This document shows, one piece after another, positions 41,142 through 52,218 of a DNA stretch of 64,000 nucleotides. How positions within the stretch are numbered: the first letter of the stretch is position 1; each line of letters starts with the position of its first letter. The DNA is from Pycnopodia helianthoides (Eukaryota > Echinodermata > Asteroidea > Forcipulatida > Asteriidae): the NCBI GenBank assembly GCA_032158295.1, contig CM063245.1:7860700-7924699 (forward strand), read 5' to 3'. The notes under the pieces are model-generated. The model was not told where the DNA came from. It searched no databases and saw nothing but the letters and a program-made list of their open reading frames with translations. A program made the position numbers and the translations under genes.

Positions 41142-41561
41142 TTAAGTCCTCTCGACGATACCCGCACTAACCTCATCAAAGACACGGCCCATGTGTTAAT
41201 CGCCTTAATCATGTTCCCCCCGCGTTCGGTTTAGACTTCAAACATTTCTTTACCCGTGATGTATTCTGCCCACAGCCTTACCTTTAATTCTTTGTGAAGG
41301 TCCAATTTAAGAACACCAAGATGCCAATAACTCAGCTCACCCAGAGCCCTAATCTGTGCACCATCTGGCAGAGTGATGCAATCGGAATGTACCCTCTTTC
41401 CCCTCTTCGTGGTCATTGAAACACATTTCTCCAAACCGAACTGCATCCCGATGTCATCACTGCAAATCCTGACGGTCTGCACCATAAGAAACAATTTCCG
41501 CCTCATTCTTTGCAAACAACTTCAAATCGTCCATAAAAAGCAGATGGTTGATTTTTTTTGG

Positions 41562-41830
41562 GGGGGGGGGCGGGGGGGGGGGGGTCGGGGGCGAATATGA
41601 ACGAAAAAGGTACATCGAAAAAAGGAACAGCGAAAAAAGGTACATATATCGGTGCGTTAGCACCGCCCGTCGCGCAGCGCACAAGGGGGGGGGGGAGTCT
41701 GCATGAGGGGTGATGTGCCCCCGTGTGAACTATTTTGGATTGAAGGCCTAATTCAAGCCATTTGGTGCACCATTTTTTTGCTATGATATTGTTTTTTTAT
41801 ATCTGGAAAATAAATGGGGGGGGGGGGGCG
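41562..41830. repeat. Poly-G tracts within the inserted segment
   Basis: Runs of 10 or more G occur at about 41562-41592, 41686-41697 and 41815-41828 on the plus strand. They may be read artefacts or unstable homopolymers; their exact lengths should not be trusted. Confidence 0.7.
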
Positions 41831-42053
41831 GACTTTACAAAAAATTGAATTTGCTATAGGTGTCTCCACGTGGAGAATTTTTTCACCAGTCAGTTTTGTA
41901 GGTCAATAACCCCCTCCTGCAAGCCCAAAGCAATTTTAATCCCCACAAGGCTTTTGTCTGGGCCAGGAGTGTGTGTGATTTACGACCTGTTTTAGCTCTG
42001 GGCGGCACAGGGTTGACACACAGAGATAATGGCACAAGGAGTTGGCTCACTAA

Positions 42054-42284
42054 GGCCTGCGCTAAACGTCGCACGTTTGTCGTGTCGAACTCAAACAGTG
42101 TAAAATTAGGAATTAAATTCGACAAAAGAGCGACGTTTAGCGCAAACCTTTTATTTAAGTTCGGCACTGCCGTGCTACACGGCAGCGGCACGACACGGTG
42201 ACAAACGTCGCGCTCTTGCCGTGTCGAATCGAACTGAAAACATTTGAGTTCGGCTCGGCAAAAGTGCGACGTTTAGCGCAGGCC
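42054..42284. mobile_element. PIF/Harbinger-like MITE, TSD TAA
   Basis: Near-perfect TIRs GGCCTGCGCTAAACGTCGCA are present at both ends, with TAA duplicated at 42051-42053 and 42285-42287. The 231-bp body also holds internal copies of GACGTTTAGCGCA and TCGTGTCGAA motifs in both orientations. Confidence 0.9.
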
Positions 42285-43024
42285 TAAGATATCCAGTTAC
42301 TATTCCCATCACAAGGACATTGCCGTCCCTTGGGGCTGCTGTCATTCATTACTCCTTACTCGGCAGTGTTATAGCCTGGCCAATTGCAGTCTACAGGCTT
42401 GTGGTGTATACCAGGGGTGAGGATTACATGTAACATTGGCTTTATTGGCCCATTGGAAAAAAGTTATGACCATATTTGGAATATGTGGAGAATATTTTCA
42501 CAATGTTGCTTCCCCGAGGGTTTTAAGGGCCTGCCCTGCACTCAACTTCCTCAGAATCATCGACAGGGGCATCAGTGCCAGAACAAACAGCAGCGGAGAC
42601 AGAGAGTCACCTTGAAAAATATCTCTTCTTATATGCATACTGCCCAGACAATCATTGTTGGCTGTCAGATTGGTTCGCAATGTCTTTATGCTCTCATCTA
42701 TAGATATTTCAGCTATAGATCCACGCCATTGCCAAGTTTATAGTCTCTCTGCTCCTGCAGTCCTTCAGTACATACAGTCTTAAATCGATGATAAACAAAT
42801 TGATCCTTTGTACCTCTGGACCGCTTCTTACACAGCCTTTCTGCTATAATCCGGAAACAACTGCTGGTCATCCATATAAATGGCGATAGAGGTCTTCTGC
42901 AATCATACTGGTCAAGAGTTTGTACATCACAGGTAAGCACGTAATTGGTCTTTATATAGTTACTGGCAATGTTACCACCTTTCTTGACATCCTTCATGAT
43001 CAGAACCTTTCTTGCCCCAGTCAT

Positions 43025-43498
43025 TCAACATGGAACTTTACCAAAACGGTACGAGACAGTCTTGCAATTGTATGGGGCCAATCGCTCATGCAAACTACGG
43101 AAGTTCTTCAATTCAACCACTTTTAGGCGTTGCATTTGGCACCGCAAAGTTTTTTGGGCTTTGGCGATGCTTTGTTTTGACTTTGCATTTTTGTTTGTAA
43201 GTTCCCCTCAAACGGGAAAAACCAGGGGTTTCTTGTAAGTTGTCTCACACGAAGCTTGTTTTCAGAACAAGTGTCTTTGTGACTTTCTGCATCAGTCACG
43301 AACGGACAATATCACAGAGGAACTGCCGACATCTAGCGCAATATTTTGCCGGGATGCCATTTTTGGTTTGGCTTCACATTTTTGTTTTCTTCTTTCATGG
43401 GAATATTGGAAGGCTCCACAGAAACGTTAAACTAAATTTCACTTCCGTTATTTTTGAAATTGCTGTATTGTCCGCGTAATTTTCTTGCTGCTGCAAGT
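43025..43498. other. Unassigned stretch
   Basis: No domain recognised in the overlapping plus-strand frames of 60-90 codons. It may include the 5' remainder of the minus-strand RT element. Confidence 0.25.
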
Positions 43499-43502
43499 TT
43501 AA

Positions 43503-43885
43503 AGGCACTGGACACTATTGGTAATTACTCAAAATAATTGTTAGTATAAAAACTTACTTGGTAACGAGCAATGGAGAACTGTTGATAGTATAAAACATTG
43601 TGAGAAACGGCTCCCTCAGAAGTAACGTAGTTTTTGAGAAAGAAGTAACTTCTCAGTAAAATATTTGAACTGATTTTGAGACCTCACACGTGAGGTCTCG
43701 AAATTATGCATCTGAAAGCACACAACTTCGCGAGACAAGGGTGTTTATTCTTCCATTATTATTTCGCAACTTCAACGACCAATTGAGTTCAATTTTTCAC
43801 AGGTTTGTTATTTTGTGCATATGTTGACATACACCAAGTGAGAAGACTGGTCTTTGACAATTACCAAAGGTGTCCAATTACAAAA
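43503..43885. mobile_element. MITE, AGGCACTGGACAC family, copy 1
   Basis: It begins TTTAAAGGCACTGGACAC, contains GTATAAAACATTGTGAGAAA and a central inverted pair (GAGACCTCACACGTGAGGTC), and ends ...TTGACAATTACCAAAGGTGT. It is homologous along its length to 56225-56583. The right TIR is degraded here. Confidence 0.82.
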
Positions 43886-44809
43886 GGTGTCCGGCTGCAA
43901 TCTTGCGGCCGCCACTTACGAGATATTATATGCGTGATCTTGACAATAATTTATATTCAGTTTTTAATTAACTACGACTAATTATAGGCGGATTTTTGTT
44001 GTTGGAATAACTTAATGAGAGCATTAAACTGTCTCTAATCTGTGTAAAACTACCCATTTAGAACTAAATTTTAGGGTGAAATCTGCAAAAAATCGGACCT
44101 ATAGCATCTCATTCATGGTAAGAACACGTGTTAGTTGACAATGATAGTCGCTTGTTGACGGACGTTTCAATTTTGGTTACTCTAGCACAAATTGTTGGGC
44201 CCAATGTGCTCACTTCAGCTTGGTGACATGACGGAGTTTGAAGGCCGCGTAATAATACCCGTTCACACACAACTCGATATTTCTTTACTTAGTGGTCATT
44301 TAATCAGTAAGATTCCAGAATGTGGGGAAATCAGCAGACAGCATATAACCCAAATCATGTGAGTTTGAGCATTTTAGCTGTAGAAATTAACTTATTCCCA
44401 TTTTTACAAGTGTAATTTATAATTTAATATAGTTCAGTTTAGTTGTCATTGGCAGCAGTCATGGGGATTGGGGGGGGGGGGGCAGTAACCAGCACTAGCA
44501 CTAGCAGTGATCAGTATTGACGACTTTCGAAAAAAGCATACCGGTACCACACTAAAACAATTTTTTTAATATCTCTAAATGTTCGTGAATGCTAAATCAC
44601 TGAACATTTTCAAGAGTTTGCTCAACAAACATTGGGCCAACATTCAAATGAAATTCGAGAACTGGTGTGACACTTGTCTTAAGTTCAAGGGGTGCACAAA
44701 TAGACCAAGCCAAGTCTAACTTCAGAGCCGGACGTTCCGTATCCGTAAGTAAGAAAACAAAAACTAGCCCAAAACAGTATCACTTATCAATATCAGTATC
44801 ATTCTACTA
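43886..44809. other. Unassigned stretch with a G12 tract
   Basis: AT-rich. A poly-G run near 44470 is followed by an AGCACTAGCACTAGCAGTG simple repeat. No gene or element ends identified. Confidence 0.3.
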
Positions 44810-44818
44810 GTAGACTAG

Positions 44819-45711
44819 TAGTTGCGATAATCGTAACCCTCCATCCTCCCGACGGTTGGAGACCGGAGGGTTACGAGTCATGCAGTGCAAAAAAGTGGCG
44901 AAATAAAAATTTCGACTATTTTGGTCAGACTAGTCACCAGATTTGCCCAATTTTTACCACTTTCAAAAAACATGACACACATTCTAAAAACATGGATGTG
45001 ATCATCAATGTGTCATGAATCCATTCGTATTACTCATTACATCATTGAGAAAATATTTTAAGAAAAAAAGACAAAAACTTACCAGAGACTGAGCGAAAAT
45101 CTCACGAAGCGTACACAATCTCAGGTCCGGTTTTCGAACCTCGCGATTCGTGACCTAGCAACATCTCGACCAATCAGCGTAAGCGGACTCGTCGTTGAGC
45201 GCATTTTGTTGAGTTGCACAATCACAGGATATTGATGAGAAAAAATTTAGAGATTGAGCGCGCATTCTGGAATGCTGTTCCTGCAATTAATCAGCGCAAA
45301 CTGCAGATAGCGCAAATCCGTTTAATACATTAACTGCGTGCACGCACAGTCGCACACAGACGATCGCCACGCCTACACAACGGTTTGGTTTACGCTGATT
45401 GGTTGATTTAGGGGAAGTGCGGTCCGTGGACATTTCGGTCAGTTTCTGGTAAGTTTTTGCTCGTTTTTTCTTCAAATAATTTTTCAACGATGTTTAGAGT
45501 GTTATGAATGGATTCATTACACATTGAAGATCAAATCCATGTTCTTAGAATGTTCCATGTTTTTTGAAAGTGGTAAAAATTGGGCAAATCTGGTGACTAG
45601 TCTGACAAAAACAGTCGAAATTTTTATTTCGCCACTTTTTTGCACTGTATGACTCGTAACCCTCCGGTCTCTGACCGTCGGGAGGATGGAGGGTTACGAT
45701 TATCGCAACTA
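44819..45711. mobile_element. MULE-like element with about 285-bp terminal inverted repeats and 9-bp TSD
   Basis: The arms 44819-45105 and 45430-45711 are inverted copies at roughly 85-90% identity (outer part TAGTTGCGATAATCGTAACC; inner part CAAAAACTTACCAGA). GTAGACTAG flanks both ends (44810-44818 and 45712-45720). The 325-bp centre is GC-richer, with no transposase. Confidence 0.88.
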
Positions 45712-45721
45712 GTAGACTAGT

Positions 45722-46160
45722 TGCCCCGTGCCCCGTGGCAAAGTTGAACCCTTTTTTAGCAACAAGGCCAGCCCATTCAATTGTGCAGCTTACACTCAAC
45801 TGTTAATCTAGGCGCATCCCCACCCCCCCCCCCGCCTCGAGTGAGGTGGCGTTTTACCGTTGGAGTTTCCTTCCTCCATGGTTTCACTTGGTCAACTAAC
45901 GGTTAAGATTATGTCTGCTTACTTGTTAATGTTAGCTTCCCTCCAAATGATTGTGCTGTTGAAATTACTATGAATTATATGATGGATACTAACTTATCTT
46001 TTAAAAAGTTGTTGCAAATATTAAATCTGTTCAATTCTCTCACTCTCAGAACTTTCTTAATATTAATTGTGGAGGGTTTCGAATTGGCGAAATCCGTTTT
46101 GGCATAGGGGGTATTTTACGACGTCATTGTGCGCAATGTAAGCGACCCCTGGAGACAAAG
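45722..46160. other. Unassigned stretch
   Basis: It contains a C-rich tract near 45818-45835 and no recognisable element ends or coding domain. Confidence 0.3.
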
Positions 46161-47376
46161 CAGTGTTGTATGACTCGAGTCCAGGACTCGGACTCGAATC
46201 CGTCTCGAGTCACAATTTTGGTGACTCGGACTTGACTCGAGTCACGTCTGCAAAAGACTCGGACTCAGACTCGACTATCGTGACTCGGACTTGTCCCCGA
46301 GGACTTGTGACTTGCGAGTCACGTATTTTCACAAACAACACCTTTTTTAAATATTAAAAACAATTCCGATGATCCGAGTGCACATGGAGGAATATTAACG
46401 TCTAGCACAATAAATAAGTACACTGTTGTATGGTGTTGCAAGTAATAGTGTTCGTGATTATTGTGTAGTAAAGGGCCATGTACGTACAGCGCGTGTATGT
46501 TGGATTCGTATGTTCAATACGCATAATAACACTGAGATGCACGACACCAATATCAATGCTGGTATTCTGTCAACGTTAACACAATAGCCACTGCTTGTGG
46601 TTGATGCATATTACCAGGGAAATGGCATGTCTGGTACCTGTAAAACACAGTCTGCATTGTGCACTGTGATGGATGTGTGTTGTTTGCACTACTTCCACAC
46701 GTGGTCGACACAAACGCACGCACACCCACACACACAACGTCAAGTTTGGTCATGAACATTTTTGTTATCAGGTAGGTAGCCAACAAGTTTTGCCGTTCCG
46801 CCCCGTATTGTTTCCTTTGGTTACACAATGGAGGAATAAGAACCAACTGTAACAAAAATGTTGTAACCTCAAAATCGAGTGCGGTGTGCAAATTTTGCAA
46901 GCGCAAAATTAAAGAAAGGACCGGCACAACTTCAAATTTTAAGAATTTAAGGATTTAAATTATTTTTTTCTCTTCAAAATAACCAATACTGATTTATTTA
47001 TTTCAGAAAGGCAGGTAGCCAACAAGTTTTATGGTTTAGAGAAAGTTTCTTTAAACCACAAAACTTGTTGGCTACCAACCTTTCTGAAATAAATAAATCA
47101 GTATATAATTGGTTATTTTGAAGAGAAAAAAGTCATTTTAAACCCTTAAAAGATATTCTGGATAAGGGGCAAGGAGTAAAACCTAAAACAAGATTGTAAC
47201 TGCAGGTACAGAACTTTGTTTAAATTATATGTGTAAATAATTTCCAATTCTTGTTTTATGACATTTGGTTTGCAATTAATATTTAAACAAGTGACTCATG
47301 ACTCGGACTTTGACTCGGACCAAGTGACTCGTGACTCGGACTCAGACTCGACACAGGTGACTCGACTACAACACTG
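46161..47376. mobile_element. GACTCG-rich DNA transposon with TIR CAGTGTTGTA
   Basis: The left end CAGTGTTGTATGACTCGAGT is inverted at the right as GTGACTCGACTACAACACTG. Both termini carry many GACTCG/CGAGTC iterations (46175-46320 and 47288-47366), giving shadow frames rich in Ser-Glu-Ser. It is 1,216 bp, non-autonomous, with a CAGTG end as in hAT; I found no 8-bp TSD. Confidence 0.75.
46940..47150. repeat. Large hairpin inside the GACTCG-rich element
   Basis: The arms (about 46965-47035 and 47045-47130) pair over TCTTCAAAATAACCAAT, TGATTTATTTATTTCAGAAA and GGTAGCCAACAAGTTTT. A third copy of GGTAGCCAACAAGTTTTGCC lies upstream at 46774. Imperfect, with a 4-5 bp indel in one arm. Confidence 0.85.
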
Positions 47377-47940
47377 AAAAGTAACATTTCTACTGGCAAT
47401 GTATACATTGATTCTCCTGTCCATTGACAAAAACTTGGAGAAAGGCAAGGTTCCACCTGTAAGTTCTCCATGTAAATACAAAACGTTGGATTAGACACAC
47501 TAGTTATCATCATAATTATAGAATGGTACCAAGTGGTTAAAGTGTGTAAATGTGTCCAGGACTCCAGGAGGGAAGGTCATTACAAAATCCCCTCCCCTAA
47601 AATGGGTAAGGATAGATCTAAAAAGTCAAAAAATTCCCTCCGTACATCCTCTAGATATTTGGAGAGTTTTTCAAGAAAATGATTTCTGCCAATAAAGGTT
47701 GCTGCCACGATCACAACATTTTTCTTGATGTCAAAAGCATTTTTCGTAACAGATAAAATAAATGTTTATTCTCAGACGACACCTCAAAATAATAAAATAT
47801 CAAAAACATTACTTGACTTTTGGCGCAGCTTCAACTGCTTTTTATTACTCACAAGATCTGGTCAATTACTAGTTTGGTAAACATGTACTAGAATACAATA
47901 AAATGCAATACTTATTCAACTCATGACATACATGTAGTCA
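47377..47940. other. Unassigned AT-rich stretch
   Basis: No gene, array or element ends recognised. Confidence 0.3.
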
Positions 47941-47959
47941 TGATTTAATGAAGGGCAAA

Positions 47960-48235
47960 TGCCCAAGGGCAGCTTGCCCATCAAAATGAACCGGGCCCGG
48001 ATTACTTGACAGCTTGCCCAGCCTCTACATATATAACACTAATTAAACAGCAGTGTACTTGGCAGCTTGCCATAGATAAAATGAGGGGGGCAGCTTGCCC
48101 AGCCTCTATAACACGAATTAAACAGCAGTGTCTTAAAAAAATGACATAAAAGCCTTCCAGACTTAATGTCGATAGAGGTGGCAGCTTGCCCGCCCCTCTA
48201 AAACACTAACAGCAGTGTTTCTAAAATCAATGCTA
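47960..48235. repeat. Irregular repeats of GGCAGCTTGCCC plus AACACTAATTAAACAGCAGT
   Basis: Five copies of GGCAGCTTGCC (near 47969, 48010, 48061, 48090 and 48180) alternate with TAACACTAATTAAACAGCAG-type segments (48027, 48110, 48205). Spacing is irregular. Confidence 0.7.
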
Positions 48236-48339
48236 TAAGTACATGTACATAATCATAGAAGGTTTAAAGTGATTCCACCGCTGGTACATGCGGTTGGATT
48301 ACATGAACTAGCCCACCTGAACAAGAGGGTGCTAGTAAT

Positions 48340-48490
48340 ACCAAATAAACATTCATCTCCTGAAGACGAGCAGAGTATACTGTTCGAAACGTCGAGACCA
48401 AACCGGCTCTTTTCAGGGCCAAAACTCCCACAAAAGGGATTTTACACATGGTTGTACCCGCAAGTTTACTATTCATATTTATATTTATAG
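48340..48490 (+). mobile_element. Penelope-like element 3' end fragment
   Basis: CCTGAAGACGAGCAGAGTAT followed by ACTGTTCGAAACGTCGAGAC has the form of the 3' region of Penelope/Neptune elements (GAAGAC...CGAAACGTCG). No coding remains. Confidence 0.45.
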
Positions 48491-48665
48491 TTGCCCTTAA
48501 ATATTAAAACGTTAACATTTCAGACAAACCCCCATTAATTTGTTTGACCCAGAGCAGTGGCAGTCCACTTCCTTAGAAAAATAATGCCAAACGCGTGAAG
48601 CGCGCCCCATAAGGAAGAGCAGCCACTGCCGGGGGGACAAATCAACATACTTTGCAAAATGTGAA

Positions 48666-49258
48666 CTACTGGGAGGCGGAATGCCCTGAGCATGTAAACA
48701 CCTCCTCTATGCAAGAGCGGAGGTTGTCTAGAAAAAACCTGTTCCCAACCTGTGATAAGTGAACACCATCAAACTTGAACAAGGAGAAATCTGACCACTT
48801 AAATTGTGGATGATGGAGGACAGCAGCCCCAATGCGTCCGCTAAAAGATCGCACCCACCGATTGATTGCCCATCGCTTCATTTCCAAATTGCGCTGAGAG
48901 AATGCGCCAAAATAACAAGCTCGGGGTAATATGTCTGACCAGACTAATACGGCGGTCGGAAACCGATCACGGCAATCCTGCATAAAAACGGAAATACCTT
49001 GCCGCATGCAGAAAGAATCTGTTACAATTAAATCATTGGTGCCCAAATGCACTATTATCAACCGGGGAGACGGCCACCGAGAATTGAGAGTGTCTAACAG
49101 CTTATGGACATCAGAATAACGGGCGCCTCCACAACCATTGCAATGAACCTCCGGCCGGCAACCGAGCCCTTGGGACGCTCTGCGCACGAGAGAGTCGCCC
49201 ACAATCCAAACACCACCTGTCGAAACACATGGGAAACGGTATCTATAAAAACAAGCAA
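48666..49258 (-). CDS. SGNH/GDSL-type hydrolase ORF of the Ngaro-like element
   Basis: The minus-strand frame contains VSTGGVWIVGDSLVRRASQG (block I, GDS with the nucleophile Ser), a central GARYSDVHKLLDTL, RLIIVHLGTNDLIV (block III, GTND), and C-terminal FDGVHLSQVGNRFFLDNLRS (block V, D-x-x-H). All SGNH blocks are therefore present in one open frame of about 190 codons. It follows the tyrosine-recombinase frame on the same strand, as in Ngaro-type retrotransposons reported to carry an SGNH-hydrolase-like ORF. Its substrate is unknown. The open frame is unlike the broken RT and recombinase frames beside it. The start codon is not certain; the ATG-like start lies at the GDSL block and sequence similarity extends upstream to about 49240. 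Confidence 0.82.
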
Positions 49259-49269
49259 TTCAGACTATT

Positions 49270-50093
49270 GTCTATCGTCGATTACACAACCGGAAAATGG
49301 CACATTGCCGCAGGGCAAATATAACTGTTAATGGCATCAGACTGCCATCGCCCCATGGATTAAATTGTCGCCCGAGGGATACCAGCTGCCGCAGCAGTAG
49401 TAGCCGCCCCAATACGAAAAGAATGCACTGTAAATTTTGCCCCACCCAAACCGAAAAACTGCAATAGCCTCCGAAGCATGACATTAAATTGGAATTTCGT
49501 AAGGGGGTCGCCATTAAAATGGCAGAAGAAACCACTGTGTGACAACGGTCAAATTGCCGCAAATTCCGATAATGCCTTTACAGGGCAAAGCGGCTTCACG
49601 CCGTAACACACCAAACAAATCTGCTGAGGAATACCGGACTTGTTGGTCTTAGTGAAACGAAAAGAGAAAAGCACTGATGCGGACGCCTTGCCGACATCAC
49701 AAAAACAAATATCAGAAAACAAGAGCAGCGATTGCTGTAGTGTAAGCGGGTACGGGAGACTGCAGCAAACTCGCCGATGCGCATAAGTCCAAAAAATGCA
49801 CTTAACATTACTGCCCTGAAAAGTAAAGCCTCGAAAGATGAGTCTGAGCAGTTATGAGGGAGGGCCTGTAATAAAATTGACAACAAAGGCAACGTCATTG
49901 GCAAACGTTGATCTGCCGCCCCAGAAACCCTCCGACAACCCTCCAGTAATTTAGACACCAAAAAATCTCTGGTAGGATCCGGCCAATCACGGAACTTGTG
50001 AACATAGCCCACCCCAGAAACATACGTGGCAATGGTAGCTGGTGCCAAATTCTGTAATGACAACGAGGCTACAAACCCATGAACGTCCTGCAC
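49270..50093 (-). pseudogene. Tyrosine recombinase of the Ngaro/DIRS-like element, broken
   Basis: The minus-strand frame from 50093 gives FVASLSLQNLAPATIATYVS (core-binding domain) and AFFGLMRIGEFAAVS (catalytic Arg I). After a frameshift near 49720, residual KTNKSGIPQQICLVCYG is legible. A third frame has KFTVHSFRIGAATTAAAAGI (catalytic H-x-x-R), then an in-frame TAA, then SMGRWQSDAINSYI with the candidate nucleophile Tyr. All four catalytic landmarks are recognisable, but at least two lesions interrupt the frame. Confidence 0.87.
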
Positions 50094-50217
50094 CGACGCA
50101 GGGGAAACAAACTCGTATGCACCGCTCAGTTTTTTAAATTTACACGCCAGCCAACCTGATATGTCTTATGAGTATTGGGCGCCAACGCGGCAGTTAACAA
50201 GCGGGAAATCTCACCTT

Positions 50218-51674
50218 CTACCACATTGGCGGCAGGTTTGGAAGAGGTGTCATGGTTAATTCTGCACGCGGCACTGCCATCAGAAAACGGTTGACCTGGA
50301 AACGTGAAAGGGAATCAGCAATGTCATTACGCATCCCAGGTACATGAACTGCCTTGAACGCGACATTGCACCGCAAACATCTACACACAAATAACCAAAC
50401 TAAATGCATAATCATAACACAACGTGAAGTCTGCTTATTAATGGTGTGTACGACAGCACTGTTGTCACATCGAAATCGCACCTTGTGGTTCGCCAGTAAA
50501 TCGCCCCAGCAATAAACGGCAACAACTAACGGATAAAACTCTAAAAACGCGATGGATGGTGACAGCGCTAACAATTCTGGGGCCCACTTAGCATGAAACC
50601 ATTTACCATTAAAGTAGCCCCCGAAACCAATGCTTGCAGCTGCATCGGTGAACAAGTCAATACCCTCATTGCTCTGCCACTGACGGTGTAGAAATGGGGA
50701 TACGCCATTAAAATTGTCCAAAAATTCCAGCCACATGACTAGGTCCATTTTTGCACCAGCAGAGATGCGGACTTTGTGATGTTGTTTACGCAAACCCAGC
50801 GTAAGGCCGATTAAACGACGTGTAAAAGCCCTACCGGGGGCAACCGCCCTGCACACGAGGTTAAGGGACCCGACCAGGGACTGGATTTCCCTCAGTGACA
50901 GTTTAATTTTTCCTAAAATCCTATTGATTTGCTGGCGGAGTGCCAGTACTTTAACCGCAGGCACCCGTACTAGCTGCTGGATAGTGTCTATTTCTAGCCC
51001 TAAATAAGTGATAACCTGGCTTGGCCCCATGGTCTTTTCTTCTGCAATTGGAACACCCAACTGATTGCAAACACTCCGAAAAGTCTGCAACAAAGCAGCA
51101 CAATCCGACTGAGACTCGCCCACAAACAAAAAGTCATCTAAATAATGTGTCACGTAAACAGACTGGGAAACACGTTTAACTTGAAATTCAAGGAAAGTAC
51201 TGAATGCCTCAAATAAGGAACATGACACAGAACAACCCATTGGTAAGCATTTATCATAGTAAAATTCGCCCTGAAATTCGAACCCAAGAAGCTCATAATT
51301 GGAGGGGGTCACTGGAAGAAGTCGAAATGCAGATTTAAGTCAACAGCCGTGTCGAACGAATTATAATGCACGGAGCAAATATCCTTATCAATAAAATCAT
51401 TAATTGAGCCACCAGATGGGAACGACAAATTGTGAATAAGGCGAAACTCGCCTGGGTCGTGCTTGGGAACCAGTCCGATTGGCGAACACTGTAAATTAGC
51501 AAAAGGCCTGTGCTTGAATGGGCCGGCAACCCTACCCAATTTAATCTCTTTATGCAACTTAGCTAAAACTACGTTTGGCTGCTCAGTGGCTGACTTGAGG
51601 CAAATCGAGTTCCTACTCAAGCGTGGCCCACGATAGCCAAGTAGAAACCCCTCAGAAAACCCTGCACTTAACAT
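50218..51674 (-). pseudogene. Reverse transcriptase-RNase H of the Ngaro/DIRS-like element, with catalytic deletion
   Basis: The first frame (51674-51309) has the N-terminal RT fingers (CSPIGLVPKHDPGEFRLIHN, LSFPSGGSINDFID). It ends TAVDLNLHFDFFQ-stop, and a second frame (51312-50218) resumes at TPSNYELLGFEFQGEFYYDK. The segment that normally joins them, with the first catalytic Asp, is missing. The second frame keeps THYLDDFLFVGE (YxDD box), LGLEIDT, and an RNase H-like part (DLFTDAAASIGFGGYFNGKW, FRCDNSAVVHTINKQ, GMRNDIADSLSRF). It lies between gag and the recombinase. Confidence 0.92.
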
Positions 51675-51729
51675 ACTAGCATTACGCCTGTCCGGATAAA
51701 AGGACAGCCAATTTTGTAAAGTGTTAATC

Positions 51730-52218
51730 TTAATTGGTGTTGGAGGGACGAAAATTACGCGCCAAATTAATGGCTTTGGTGGACACAGGCTGAACCGCAG
51801 GTGAAGACGCGGTTGGTACGCCAGCTACGCCAGCGCGAACAGCAGGCGCACCCCCCGATTTACGAGCCGCTGGGACACCCTGCTGAGCTGTTCTATAACC
51901 CCTGCTGCCGCCAAAGCTACCGGTCGACAAGCCACCCTGCCTGCCCCTGCCTATGTGACAAGTAGCTGCCCCGTGCCCAAAGCGGGAGCAACTAGCGCAA
52001 CGATGTGGATACTTGCAAGGGTTCCACCGCCCCGGACGCATCTTCTTCCGTACTGGACGAGGCATTATCCAGAAAAACCCGTGTTGATATCGTACGCAAG
52101 GCTTTGCAGTAGATAACTTGTATGCCACAGGCCCGCAAAATATTGCGTAAAAATTACAACAAATCCTTACGATCAACTGACAGAAAAACCTGCGACGAAA
52201 ATAAAGTGCGCAAGTCAC
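51730..52218 (-). CDS. Gag-like ORF with CCHC zinc knuckle, Ngaro/DIRS-like element
   Basis: The frame includes CASCSRFGHGAATC, a C-X2-C-X4-H-X4-C zinc knuckle, followed by a Gly/Arg/Ala-rich tail (GRGRQGGLSTGSFGGSRGYR) ending NFRPSNTN. It precedes the RT on the minus strand. It is probably only the C-terminal part of gag; no upstream gag domain is recognised before 52220. Confidence 0.75.
   Translation of the reverse strand: MTCALYFRRRFFCQLIVRICCNFYAIFCGPVAYKLSTAKPCVRYQHGFFWIMPRPVRKKMRPGRWNPCKYPHRCASCSRFGHGAATCHIGRGRQGGLSTGSFGGSRGYRTAQQGVPAARKSGGAPAVRAGVAGVPTASSPAVQPVSTKAINLARNFRPSNTN

Larger units (their letters stand above)
41231..43024 (-). pseudogene. NeSL/R4-like non-LTR reverse transcriptase, interrupted
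   Basis: In minus-strand order: 43024-42713 (ARKVLIMKDVKKGGNIASNY and CKKRSRGTKDQFVY), 42680-42498 (MHIRRDIFQGDSLSPLLFVL), then after a gap 41560-41480 (INHLLFMDDLKLFAKNEAEI, with the catalytic MDD) and 41515-41231 (DIGMQFGLEKCVSMTTKRGK, GELSYWHLGVLKLD). The order is that of one RT domain, split between 42497 and about 41562 by foreign sequence that includes poly-G tracts and a MITE. Frameshifts separate the blocks. The LINE clade is assigned from motif style only. Confidence 0.78.
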
